64,000 nt of DNA from a virus: IMG/VR virus record IMGVR_UViG_3300034072_001378, positions 62,001-126,000 of that record. The stretch is one strand, 5' to 3'. Positions 17,007 to 25,106 of the stretch are shown here, in pieces (within the stretch, counting starts at the first letter, position 1; each line of letters begins with the position of its first letter). The notes under the pieces were generated by a model that saw nothing but the letters and a program-made list of their open reading frames with translations, did not search any database and was not told the origin of the DNA. Made by a program: the position numbers and the translations under genes.

Positions 17007-19387
17007 TGGGTTTACTTTTACAAGGTGGTAGTGGAAACATTGCCAATATACAATTTGAGGGTGGTGATGGAAACAAATCTATCATCATTCCTAAAGAAGG
17101 TGGCAGATTAGCTATTGGAGCTAATTTATCAGGAGTAGCACCTTATAATTTATTAGCTGGAGATTTAAGTGTAAGTAATGAAGTTATTACTAATGGATTT
17201 AGTACAACGTTATATACTGGTAGTGGCAGTGCTAACACCATTAATACTGGTATAGATATGGACACACAACATGGTAATGATGCTAGTGAGAGATTTGGAG
17301 GGTTAGTATGGTTAAAGAGCAGAAGCTTAGTATCTAATAATGCTTTTTTTGATACAGTTAGAGGTGCTACAAAGTATGTAGTGCCAAATACAACTGATAC
17401 AGAAATAACTCAAGTTGCTTCTGTAACTTCATTTAATAATAATGGATTTAGCTTAGGTACTTCATTTAATACAAATTTAGCTACCTATGTGTCTTGGAAC
17501 TTCCAAACAACACATAGAAGAACTGGTACTACAAATCACGGTAAAACATTTACTGAACATTATAATCCATTTACAGGATTTACAATTATTAAGTACGAAG
17601 GAAGTGGTTTAGCTGGGCACGAGATACCACATGCATTAGGTAGAAAGTTAGGGTTTGTAGCTGTTAAGAATTTAAGTGCTACTGTAAATTGGGTAGTAAC
17701 AAATGAAAGTAATAAATTTATGTATCTAAATTTAACTGACGCAATCACTTCAAGTATTGTTGCTTTTGGCGATGTACTAAATAACGTCGTAACTATTAAT
17801 ACATCTGCGTCTGTAAACACATCAACAAACCAATATATAATGTACGGTTGGGCTAATAGTTACTTTGATGAGTCTAATAAACTAATAGGTAATTATGAAA
17901 TAGGTACTTATCAAGGTACTGGAGCAGCTGGTAATAAAATTACAACTAGAGATAAACCGGCTTGGTTATTAATTAAAAGATTGGACGCAGCTGCAGATTG
18001 GGTAATTATAGATAACCAAAGAACGACAAAATATTTATTAGCTAATAGTTCTCAAGCTGAGATTGATGATGTAAATGATGTACTATTTAGTTCTCTAGAT
18101 TTTACTATCAATAGTACCGGAACGACATGGAATGCTTCAGGCGGACAATACCTATATATGGTAGTATATGACAATGACTCTGGTTCAGGTAAATCAAAAT
18201 ATCCAAGAGCTACTGATACAAGTAACTTACAAATCAATAATGCTTTAATACCTTTTGCTAATGGTATAGATAGTAATGGTACTAAGAATAGTATTATAAG
18301 TAAGAATGAAAGTATTACTGGATTAACTTATACAGCTGGTAAGAACTATGTTTATACTTTAGAAAATGGTACTTATGGAGTTAAACCATTTAGACCTAGA
18401 TACTTAAGAAGTGATTTAGTAGCTGAAAGAGCTGGAGATAACCCTGATTACTTTGATGTATTTAGTAATAAATGGTTTAGTACAATTGCAAGTAGTGAGT
18501 TAGTTACTAATGGTACATTTACTGATGGGACTACAACTGGTTGGATTTCTACATTGGGTACTTCAATATCTAATGTTAGTAGTACATTAAGAATATCTGC
18601 GTTAAGAGCTACAGTAGGAAAGACATATACAAATGTAAGTCTTATACCTGGCAAAAGATATAAATTGAAACTTAATTATTCACAAGTTAATACAAATATG
18701 TTATTTTATTGCTGGTTTGAAAACTCTAGTGATGTAGAACAGCTTAGAGTTTTAACTGGAGCTAGTAGTGGTACAGTAGACTATGAATTTATTGCACAAA
18801 ACGGGTATGATAGATTAGTTACTTATGTTGGTGGAGGTGCTAGTGGTGACGGGTTATATTCCATAGATAATGTAAGTATTTATCCAATTGATTTGGTTTT
18901 AGACACAGAAATACCATCAAGAAACTATATGAATCATATAGTGTATGCAGATGCTAATGGACAATTAACTTATGAAGAAGAATTACCTAAAACTCAATAC
19001 TTTGATAGAATTGAAACATCTGAAAATAGGAAAGTAATTTACTTAGCTGACAGAGGTATTAGCGCTATTCAAGTTAATAAAAGATACGTTTTAGAAAATC
19101 CATTTGGAAATGAGAATTTTATGGATTGTGACACCAAGCTAGAGATTTATGATAGTGGTATAAATGATTGGATTAGCATTGGTGGAATAACTCAATCATC
19201 ATCTTTATATTTTGGCTCAAATGTATACTCTATAAAGGAAGGCATAGAAATTACAACAGCATCAAATAACTTAGCTAGAGCAGATACAGCATATGGTAAT
19301 CAATCAAAACCAGCTTCTGGTAACCTTACTTCTGCGCCAGCTAGAGTAACAATTCAATATAATGGAAAAACAGGGAGAGTAAAATAA
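17006..19387 (+). CDS. Large tail fibre / receptor-binding protein, 793 aa
   Basis: The protein begins with a short attachment-like segment (G-L-L-L-Q-G-G-S-G-N-I-A-N-I-Q-F, 2-17). About residues 60-410 hold tandem domains with the pattern G-L-V-W-L-K-x-R-S, F-D-T-V-R-G and P-x-W-L-L-I-K-R-L, as in a common phage and cyanophage fibre domain. A carbohydrate-binding-like beta-sandwich follows (about 490-620: N-G-T-F-T-D-G-T-T-T-G-W) and a C-terminal tip ends in R-V-T-I-Q-Y-N-G-K-T-G. It is flanked by TAATG overlaps with Tfa-like genes on both sides and probably forms the main long fibre. Confidence 0.8.
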   Translation: MGLLLQGGSGNIANIQFEGGDGNKSIIIPKEGGRLAIGANLSGVAPYNLLAGDLSVSNEVITNGFSTTLYTGSGSANTINTGIDMDTQHGNDASERFGGLVWLKSRSLVSNNAFFDTVRGATKYVVPNTTDTEITQVASVTSFNNNGFSLGTSFNTNLATYVSWNFQTTHRRTGTTNHGKTFTEHYNPFTGFTIIKYEGSGLAGHEIPHALGRKLGFVAVKNLSATVNWVVTNESNKFMYLNLTDAITSSIVAFGDVLNNVVTINTSASVNTSTNQYIMYGWANSYFDESNKLIGNYEIGTYQGTGAAGNKITTRDKPAWLLIKRLDAAADWVIIDNQRTTKYLLANSSQAEIDDVNDVLFSSLDFTINSTGTTWNASGGQYLYMVVYDNDSGSGKSKYPRATDTSNLQINNALIPFANGIDSNGTKNSIISKNESITGLTYTAGKNYVYTLENGTYGVKPFRPRYLRSDLVAERAGDNPDYFDVFSNKWFSTIASSELVTNGTFTDGTTTGWISTLGTSISNVSSTLRISALRATVGKTYTNVSLIPGKRYKLKLNYSQVNTNMLFYCWFENSSDVEQLRVLTGASSGTVDYEFIAQNGYDRLVTYVGGGASGDGLYSIDNVSIYPIDLVLDTEIPSRNYMNHIVYADANGQLTYEEELPKTQYFDRIETSENRKVIYLADRGISAIQVNKRYVLENPFGNENFMDCDTKLEIYDSGINDWISIGGITQSSSLYFGSNVYSIKEGIEITTASNNLARADTAYGNQSKPASGNLTSAPARVTIQYNGKTGRVK

Positions 19388-19716
19388 TGGAAATATCAGT
19401 AATAATAAATGGAGTACCTCAAATGGTAGCAGTTTCTAAGCTAGAAGCTCTACCTGATGGAACATTTGCAGAATATTACAACGAAGATGGTACTATTGAT
19501 ACAGTGACAGAAGATAGAGTGAAAGCTGAAAAAGAAGCTAAAGATAGTATCAACGAAGCTAAGCAATATCTAACAGATACAGATTGGATAGTTGTTAAGC
19601 TACAAGAAGCACAATTACTTGGAACAGATATATCTGAAATGCTTACAAAGTATTCTACAGAACTTACAAAAAGAGAAGAATGCAGAGCTTTAATAAATAA
19701 ATTAGGAGGTAACTAA
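19387..19716 (+). CDS. Tail fibre assembly (Tfa)-like protein, copy 2
   Basis: The 109-aa protein has the same layout as copy 1: Y-L-T-D-T-D-W near residues 61-67 and K-R-E-E-C-R-A-L-I-N-K-L-G-G-N at the end. TAATG overlaps join it to the large fibre before it and the DGR target after it. Confidence 0.7.
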   Translation: MEISVIINGVPQMVAVSKLEALPDGTFAEYYNEDGTIDTVTEDRVKAEKEAKDSINEAKQYLTDTDWIVVKLQEAQLLGTDISEMLTKYSTELTKREECRALINKLGGN

Positions 19717-20888
19717 TGATAAAAATTAGTGGGACAACTGGTATAGATATGGGAGGAAACCCTGTATCTAATGCTACAGACGTTGAAACAAATAGAGGAA
19801 ATTTAACTGAAGTTTTTGACTTTACTTCATTTAGCAAACCAAATGAATATAAAAATAAAGTTATATTTACAAAAACTGATCCAGCTGGATTCTCAATACC
19901 TGCTGGTGTAATTGTTAAAGTAAATAATAATGTTATAAAACTAGAAAATATAATTAATTTAAGTTTAAATACAAATCTAGACATTGGGGCGAAAGTGCCT
20001 GGAACAGATTATTATGTTTATATTTCAGAAGATGGATCTGCTTTTATTAGTGCAAATAAGAATATTACAACATCTAGATTAATAGGTGGATTTCATTATG
20101 GATTAACAGGCGAAACTGAAATAAGACCTTCACCGTCTTTAAAAACTGAATCAGATATGATTATGAATAGAGGTATTAAAGGATATTCATTTTGGGATTT
20201 GGCTTGGTTACCTTCTAATGGAATACCAGAAGGTAAGGTTCTAGTTAATAATATGTTTTGGAGAGATATATACCCAGCTGATTCAGATTACGCAATAAGA
20301 GGTTATAGTTCTTGTTTTGCGATAGGTGGAGGTATTGCAAAACTTGCGGGTGGAGCAGCAACAAACGGGAGATTATTTCCAAAAATACCAATAAGTTATG
20401 GTGGTAATGGTACTATTAATTATGGATCTTTAACATGGTATGAATCTTCTGAAATTGCGGGTTCTGTAGGTGGAAGATTGCCTAATTACGCAGAATTTGC
20501 AAATAGTTCTTATGGTGTTGTTGAACAAAAATCTCTTGGAGAGTTAGGTTACGCAACAGGAACAGGAAATATACAACATTATCCAGAACTTGAAAGTAAA
20601 TGGGGTGTTGAGATGGCGACGGGTGTTCAATATTATTGGGGTTCACAGATTATGAATGGGTATGGGACCACTGATTTTGCTCATAGATTAAATTTAACAG
20701 AAGGCAGGGGGTCTTTATACTCTACATCAAACTCACCTATAGGTATAAGATTAGGTGGTTATGAATTAGGTACGAGTACCGCTGATGTAGCTGGTTCACG
20801 TTACTTGAATTTGTCTGATTATGTGTGGCGCACTGATTGGTATTATGGTTTTTGCGTACTTTGTGACCACATGAACCTTGCGGTGTGA
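19716..20888 (+). CDS. DGR target protein: C-type-lectin-fold tail adhesin with variable repeat
   Basis: The 390-aa protein has an N-terminal fibre-attachment part (1-150) and a C-terminal FGE/C-type-lectin-like domain. The latter begins near G-Y-S-F-W-D-L-A-W-L-P (about 157) and contains F-W-R-D-I-Y-P, G-G-R-L-P-N-Y-A-E-F and S-P-I-G-I-R-L-G-G-Y, ending in C-V-L-C-D-H-M. This is the architecture of DGR-diversified phage receptor binders such as Bordetella Mtd. The last 35 codons contain the VR. Codons 356, 357, 364, 368, 369, 373, 375, 377 and 378 differ from TR, and eight of these are AAY in TR. The protein probably binds a variable host surface receptor. Confidence 0.9.
   Translation: MIKISGTTGIDMGGNPVSNATDVETNRGNLTEVFDFTSFSKPNEYKNKVIFTKTDPAGFSIPAGVIVKVNNNVIKLENIINLSLNTNLDIGAKVPGTDYYVYISEDGSAFISANKNITTSRLIGGFHYGLTGETEIRPSPSLKTESDMIMNRGIKGYSFWDLAWLPSNGIPEGKVLVNNMFWRDIYPADSDYAIRGYSSCFAIGGGIAKLAGGAATNGRLFPKIPISYGGNGTINYGSLTWYESSEIAGSVGGRLPNYAEFANSSYGVVEQKSLGELGYATGTGNIQHYPELESKWGVEMATGVQYYWGSQIMNGYGTTDFAHRLNLTEGRGSLYSTSNSPIGIRLGGYELGTSTADVAGSRYLNLSDYVWRTDWYYGFCVLCDHMNLAV
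20774..20867 (+). repeat. DGR variable repeat (VR)
   Basis: This 94-nt segment aligns without gaps to TR 21396-21489 (offset 622). It differs at 20782, 20784, 20802, 20814, 20815, 20817, 20829, 20830, 20835, 20841 and 20844. All 11 differences are at TR adenines (A to C, G or T). The last 23 nt are identical and would act as the initiation region (IMH). The boundary could reach 20870, since C/A differences continue there before homology ends. Confidence 0.95.
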
Positions 20889-20902
20889 GTGAAAACTCAC
20901 AC
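20883..20902 (+). promoter_or_regulatory. DGR target-site hairpin/cruciform
   Basis: GTGTGAGT (20883-20890), GAAA loop (20891-20894), ACTCACAC (20895-20902) form a perfect 8-bp stem 15 nt downstream of VR, overlapping the stop codon. In Bordetella phage and related DGRs, a hairpin with a GRNA tetraloop just after the IMH is needed for efficient target recognition. The match in size, loop and place is close. The bases after it are not a T run, so it is not a typical terminator. Confidence 0.8.
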
Positions 20903-20929
20903 ATAAATACATTACACTAAAGGATAACA

Positions 20930-21355
20930 TTGCAAATAATAAACGAAACAAATAAAATGATAGAAGATTTTTTAAAGATACAGAATATAAAAAAATTTCT
21001 AGAGGAAGATCTTGGCGAAAATATAATTATAATTAGAAAATATGATGCATTTCTTAGATATGTTTATCCAATTATGCTAAAAATACCAAATGAGCACAAA
21101 TATCTAAAGGATTCTTTAATTTCTAATATTTTTGAGACTATAGATCTGATAAATAAAGCTTTAAAAACTGATCAAATATCTAAATTATATGAAATTGATG
21201 CTAATCTTTCATCAATTAGATATAAAATTAAATTCTTAAGTTCAGAAAAAATAAGATCAGTATCGACCGAACAACTGAAAATTTCTAATATATTACTTTC
21301 TGAAGTTGGTTCTATTCTAAACTCTTGGATTACAAGTAAAAGAAGTAGAAGCTAA
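20930..21355 (+). CDS. avd: DGR accessory variability determinant (Avd)
   Basis: The 141-aa all-helical protein has the Avd four-helix-bundle pattern: Y-D-A-F-L-R-Y-V-Y-P-I (about 38-48), then L-Y-E-I-D-A-N-L-S-S-I-R-Y-K-I and the conserved end I-L-L-S-E-V-G-S-I-L-N-S-W followed by basic K-R-S-R-S. Avd forms a pentamer that binds the DGR reverse transcriptase and template RNA and is required for mutagenic retrohoming. It starts at TTG behind AAAGGATAACA, 41 nt after the target gene and just before TR. Confidence 0.85.
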   Translation: MQIINETNKMIEDFLKIQNIKKFLEEDLGENIIIIRKYDAFLRYVYPIMLKIPNEHKYLKDSLISNIFETIDLINKALKTDQISKLYEIDANLSSIRYKIKFLSSEKIRSVSTEQLKISNILLSEVGSILNSWITSKRSRS

Positions 21356-21655
21356 ATATAAATATAATGTACCTAATGGTACAGGGTTAAAGATAGAGTA
21401 CCGATAATGTAGCTGGTTCACGTAACTTGAATTTGAATAATTATGTGTGGAACACTAATTGGAATAATGGTTTTTGCGTACTTTGTGACAAATTTATTTA
21501 GAAATAGGTCAGTCAGAACTGCTAAGGCACAATGGTGATCTTCAATTTTAAATGGTCAGCTTTAATCCCGTGTAAACAAATTATATGGGTCTGGATAACT
21601 ACGAGTACGACAATATGTTTGGAAAGTAGAAGCCAGCATTTAACAAAGGAATTTA
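21356..21655 (+). ncRNA. DGR template-RNA region (TR plus flanking spacer)
   Basis: This 300-nt stretch between avd and the reverse transcriptase has no ORF and is less AT-rich than its surroundings. It starts with a small hairpin (TGTACC-TAAT-GGTACA, 21369-21384) before TR. After TR comes about 165 nt of spacer, including ACGAGTACGACAATATG (21600-21616), which echoes the TR start GAGTACCGATAATG. In characterised DGRs the RNA extends from upstream of TR into such a spacer and primes cDNA synthesis. The boundaries here are inferred. Confidence 0.7.
21396..21489 (+). repeat. DGR template repeat (TR)
   Basis: TR is the master copy for VR 20774-20867. Read in the VR frame, it has AAT/AAC codons at eight of the nine variable positions. 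It therefore encodes Asn wherever diversity is created, which is the codon bias typical of DGR templates (AAY can become 15 amino acids without making stops). Confidence 0.95.
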
Positions 21656-23002
21656 TTGAAGAAAATAACAAGAACACAAAAAGTAAAAAATTTTTTAAGA
21701 AAATCGCCTAACTATATGCTAATTAGTTCTAAAAGAAAAGAATTAGACAACTACACATTATCTGAATTGGGATTTCTTTTAAAAGATTATGAAATAATTC
21801 AAGAAATAAAAAGAAGAAAACAGTATTATATAAATGCAGAAATAAAACAAAAATATTTGACTTCTATAAAAATACCTGAAATTCCAAAAAAGAAAAGCAA
21901 TAAATATAAAAATTTGATGAAATATATCACACAAGATTCAAATTTATTAAATGCATTTTATAAAGCGGCAAAGGGTAATAAAAACAGTAAATCATATTTT
22001 AAATTTAATAAAAATAGAGATATAAATTTAACAATACTAAAGAATGAATTATTAGAAAAAACATATAAAAGAGGAGATTATTATACATTTATTGTTTTAG
22101 ATCCAAAAGTAAGAGTTATTAATTCTTTGTCATTTAGGGATAGAGTGGTTCAACATGCTATAAACAATATTATAGAACCAATATTTGAAAGAACATTTTA
22201 TATACATTCTTATGCATGCAGAAAGAATAAAGGTACTCATAAATGCGCAAAAGAAACACAAGCTGCAATTAGAAGAATAAATAAAAGGTATGGAACTTGT
22301 AAAGTTCTAAAAATGGATTTTTCCAAATATTTTTCATCTATAAATTCTGATATTCTTATAAATGAGATAAGAAAAAGAATAAAGGATGAAGAACTTATGA
22401 ATATTCTTTTGCAATATATAAATAATATTGGAATAAATATTGGTAACTTATTATCACAGTTATTCGCTAATATTTATGGAAATATTTTTGATTTATATAT
22501 AAAACACGAATTAAAAATAAAATATTATTTTAGATATATGGATGATACCGTTATTCTTTCAAATGATGTGAATATTCTCTATAATATAAAAGAAAAATTA
22601 GATAAATTTATAAAAACCAAAATGAATCTTAAATTTAGTCATTGGTACATACATGATGTTGAGGAAAAATCAGTGAATTTTGTTGGATATAGAATAAGAA
22701 ATAAATATAAACTAATAAGAAAACAAACTTCATTAAGGTTTAAAAGAAAATTAATTAAATTTAATCATATTTTAAAAGAAAATTTAAACGAATTAAAGGA
22801 TCTTTTATTTGATTATAGGGAAATATATAATATACCATATCATTTTAAGTATAAAATATTTAAAATACTTCAAGAAAATTTTAATTCATTTGAGATGATA
22901 TTGGGTGCATATAAGGGTATATCATTGTTAGCAGATAATCAAAAAGTAAAAATTAACTTAAAAGGAGAATATACAAAATGGAAGAAAATGCAATTAACAT
23001 AA
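21656..23002 (+). CDS. DGR reverse transcriptase
   Basis: The 448-aa protein has group-II-intron-like RT motifs in order: F-R-D-R-V-V-Q-H-A (160-168), K-M-D-F-S-K-Y-F-S-S-I with catalytic Asp221, I-G-N-L-L-S-Q (262-268) and the active site F-R-Y-M-D-D (292-297). The I-G-x-x-x-S-Q form of motif 4, in place of Q-G-x-x-x-S-P, is a hallmark of DGR reverse transcriptases. There is no maturase or endonuclease domain. The start is TTG behind AAAGGAATTTA. It overlaps the following Tfa-like gene by 25 nt. It makes error-prone (adenine-specific) cDNA of TR that replaces VR. Confidence 0.93.
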   Translation: MKKITRTQKVKNFLRKSPNYMLISSKRKELDNYTLSELGFLLKDYEIIQEIKRRKQYYINAEIKQKYLTSIKIPEIPKKKSNKYKNLMKYITQDSNLLNAFYKAAKGNKNSKSYFKFNKNRDINLTILKNELLEKTYKRGDYYTFIVLDPKVRVINSLSFRDRVVQHAINNIIEPIFERTFYIHSYACRKNKGTHKCAKETQAAIRRINKRYGTCKVLKMDFSKYFSSINSDILINEIRKRIKDEELMNILLQYINNIGINIGNLLSQLFANIYGNIFDLYIKHELKIKYYFRYMDDTVILSNDVNILYNIKEKLDKFIKTKMNLKFSHWYIHDVEEKSVNFVGYRIRNKYKLIRKQTSLRFKRKLIKFNHILKENLNELKDLLFDYREIYNIPYHFKYKIFKILQENFNSFEMILGAYKGISLLADNQKVKINLKGEYTKWKKMQLT

Positions 23003-23313
23003 AGAATGCTATATATAAATTAACAAATAGACCAATAGCGATGAATGAGGGTAAATATATTTATTTTGACACATTAAGTATTGGTATTGAGGAAGTAACA
23101 TCTGAAATCTTAAAAGAAGCTGAAGTATTAGCAAAAGCAGAGTTAGATAAAAAAATATTGAATGATAAAATAACTGAATATCAGGCTTATTTAAACAAAA
23201 CAGATCATAAGTTCTTTAATGGATATAAACCTAAAGATGGTGAAGATTTGTTCGCAATTGAAGCTAAGAGAGATGAATACAGAGAATTTATTAGATCAAA
23301 TGGGATTATATAA
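22978..23313 (+). CDS. Tail fibre assembly (Tfa)-like protein, copy 3
   Basis: The 111-aa protein keeps the pattern of the other two copies (Y-L-N-K-T-D-H near 66-72, K-R-D-E-Y-R-E-F-I-R at the end) with Trp replaced by His. Its ATG lies inside the end of the RT gene behind AAAGGAGAATATACAA. By analogy with the other copies it should serve the adhesin at 19716, so the avd-TR-RT cassette sits between a fibre gene and its partner. TAATG couples it to the next gene. Confidence 0.65.
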   Translation: MEENAINIKNAIYKLTNRPIAMNEGKYIYFDTLSIGIEEVTSEILKEAEVLAKAELDKKILNDKITEYQAYLNKTDHKFFNGYKPKDGEDLFAIEAKRDEYREFIRSNGII

Positions 23314-24056
23314 TGACAGAAATACTAATAGTCCTAGGAATTATACTAGGCTTAGTACTTACTGGAGTCTTGAATAGACTTAGAGGCACTGGATTAATTA
23401 AACACTTTGGAACATTAAGAATACAAGAACATGAGTTTAAAATATATAAGTACAAACTAAAAGTACCAGAGATGAGTATAGAAATTAAGCTAGTATGGAA
23501 TCATATATATGGATTGTACTTTGCGTTAATATTTGGATACTTAACTGGTTCAATTGGAATTGGAGTAGCTGCATTAGTTGCTTATCTAGTTGGAGAATCT
23601 AAAGGTTGGGGAGAATGGGTTGGAGCTTTAACTAGATGGGAACCTAAAAATGAGGCTTGGCTTATTAGGCAATATGAAGATGATGAAGGTAAAAAGTTTC
23701 CATTTATACATCAGATAGCTAACTATTTCATTAAAGAAAAAGGTTTTGGTTCTTTGGACGATAGATTAAAACAGTATACTAAATATGCTACTTTAGCATT
23801 AACTCTTAGAGGAATATATTGGTTCTTACCGATGACATTAATTGCTATATTTACAGGATTAATTAGTTGGTACTTTGGATTGTTATCATTGGTATTAATT
23901 GGAGTATCATTTCCATTGGCTTGTTACTTGGGAAAATTGATTAAGTTCAAAAAATCTTTTAAATTTCTGCATTTTAGCAGAGGCTGGGAAAATCAAGAAT
24001 TTGTTTATGGTATTTTCCATTTCATATTCTTTATATTACCATTAATACTTCTTTAG
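23313..24056 (+). CDS. Multi-pass membrane protein, 247 aa
   Basis: At least five hydrophobic segments are visible (about 4-20, 68-92, 166-185, 187-212 and 229-247). Between the second and third is a soluble loop with W-V-G-A-L-T-R-W-E-P-K-N-E-A-W-L. It is the last gene of the fibre operon, coupled to Tfa copy 3. Possible roles are envelope modification or superinfection exclusion, but nothing in the sequence decides this. Confidence 0.7.
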   Translation: MTEILIVLGIILGLVLTGVLNRLRGTGLIKHFGTLRIQEHEFKIYKYKLKVPEMSIEIKLVWNHIYGLYFALIFGYLTGSIGIGVAALVAYLVGESKGWGEWVGALTRWEPKNEAWLIRQYEDDEGKKFPFIHQIANYFIKEKGFGSLDDRLKQYTKYATLALTLRGIYWFLPMTLIAIFTGLISWYFGLLSLVLIGVSFPLACYLGKLIKFKKSFKFLHFSRGWENQEFVYGIFHFIFFILPLILL

Positions 24057-24093
24057 AATTAATACTACTTTAAATAATCATAGTATATAATTC
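24055..24093 (+). promoter_or_regulatory. Early/middle-type promoter
   Basis: AATTAATACTACTTTAA is followed by CATAGTATATAAT, a match to the early promoter class with a longer internal spacing. Its transcript would begin just before the long hairpin at 24096-24136. Confidence 0.5.
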
Positions 24094-24095
24094 AC

Positions 24096-24136
24096 TTACA
24101 TAAAATCATAAAGTAAAATTTTATGATTTTATGTAA
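24096..24136 (+). promoter_or_regulatory. Long perfect hairpin in the 5' leader
   Basis: A 17-bp perfect stem (24096-24112 with 24120-24136) has a 7-nt loop. A Tn-rich tract follows only if read leftward, so on the minus strand it could be a terminator. Read rightward it would form the 5' end of the mRNA for the 182-aa gene. The remaining 200 nt to the gene hold no ORF, only AT-rich DNA with a small TGTACTAAAAGTACA hairpin near 24275. Confidence 0.5.
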
Positions 24137-24342
24137 AAAATAAACTTATCTATTTACATTTTTTTAAAAAATATTATATAATATTATACTTAAAAATCTA
24201 CAAATTTGATAAAATCAAAAAATCTTAATATTGTTAATCACAAAATAAAATATAATGCTATACTAACTAGCACTTGTACTAAAAGTACACTCAAATTAAA
24301 ACTATTCAAAAACTTACATCACATAAATTTCAAAGGAGCTTA

Positions 24343-24891
24343 ATGCAATTAACAAAAATTCCGGACTTTAATAGACTCGAGAAATCAAAGAAAGATAAAT
24401 ACAAAACAAAAGAAGAACTTCCAGTACATATGCTTTATTTAACTGAAGACCACGTGCTTGGTGCAGAATTATGTGAATTAATGCAGATTCATATGGCTAA
24501 TATTAGTAATCTTAAACTACCTAGTATTTTAAAATTTGGAAATTGTCCTATTCTTTGTAAATCAGATTCTAATTTACCCCCAAAAATAAAAAGTAATCTT
24601 TTTAGATCAGATTTAACATCTTTAAAAGATAAAATTCCATTATCATATTTTAAATCAGAATATAATTTAACAAATGAAGAAATATTGAAGCACGTTGCTG
24701 ATAAAATTGAGATTATTGCAGGTAGGAAAATTCTTTGTTATAAACCTGAATTCTTACAAAAAATAAAAAGATACAAGATTGATAATATGATTTATATTGC
24801 AGATAGAAAGGAATTAAATGAATTTCTTTATGAATATGAAGATATAGATTATATAGCAGTTTCAAAAAATAAATATATTGTTATATATTAA
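24343..24891 (+). CDS. Hypothetical protein, 182 aa, possible HTH near N-terminus
   Basis: No family is recognised. Residues 36-56 (V-L-G-A-E-L-C-E-L-M-Q-I-H-M-A-N-I-S-N-L-K) resemble a helix-turn-helix, which would make this a regulator. The C-terminal half is Ile/Lys/Tyr-rich alpha/beta. The gene has an unusually long leader (about 250 nt) with a strong hairpin. ATG follows CAAAGGAGCTTA. Confidence 0.6.
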   Translation: MQLTKIPDFNRLEKSKKDKYKTKEELPVHMLYLTEDHVLGAELCELMQIHMANISNLKLPSILKFGNCPILCKSDSNLPPKIKSNLFRSDLTSLKDKIPLSYFKSEYNLTNEEILKHVADKIEIIAGRKILCYKPEFLQKIKRYKIDNMIYIADRKELNEFLYEYEDIDYIAVSKNKYIVIY

Positions 24892-24917
24892 ATTAAACTA
24901 AATTAAAGGAGAATAAA

Positions 24918-25106
24918 ATGGCATTTTATGAATATAAGTGCACGAATGAGAAGTGCAAAAATTATGGAGAACTAAAAACAGTATCAATTCCAATGAGTGA
25001 ATACTCGGAAGAAAAACTACCAATTTGTGAAGAATGCAAGCAAAAAACAGTAAGAAATTATACTGCTAATGCGCATTCTACGTTCTCTGATGGCTACAAA
25101 GGGTAA
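24918..25106 (+). CDS. FmdB-like zinc-ribbon protein, 62 aa
   Basis: The protein starts M-A-F-Y-E-Y-K-C-T-N-E-K-C, has a second C-E-E-C knuckle (about residues 38-41) and then a short basic stretch. This is the layout of FmdB/Zn-ribbon regulators common in phages. It probably binds one zinc ion, and its role is unknown. It ends tail to tail with the leftward tube gene, with no spacing. Confidence 0.7.
   Translation: MAFYEYKCTNEKCKNYGELKTVSIPMSEYSEEKLPICEECKQKTVRNYTANAHSTFSDGYKG

Noticed and set aside
20868-20870. Two further C/A differences directly after the VR/TR alignment
   Set aside because: They also fall on TR adenines but homology stops right after them, so they may be chance. The repeat was ended at 20867.
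21656-23002. Reverse transcriptase as a retron or group II intron
   Set aside because: There is no msr/msd-type structure or maturase/endonuclease domain. The neighbouring Avd, TR/VR pair and I-G-x-x-x-S-Q motif show it is a DGR enzyme.
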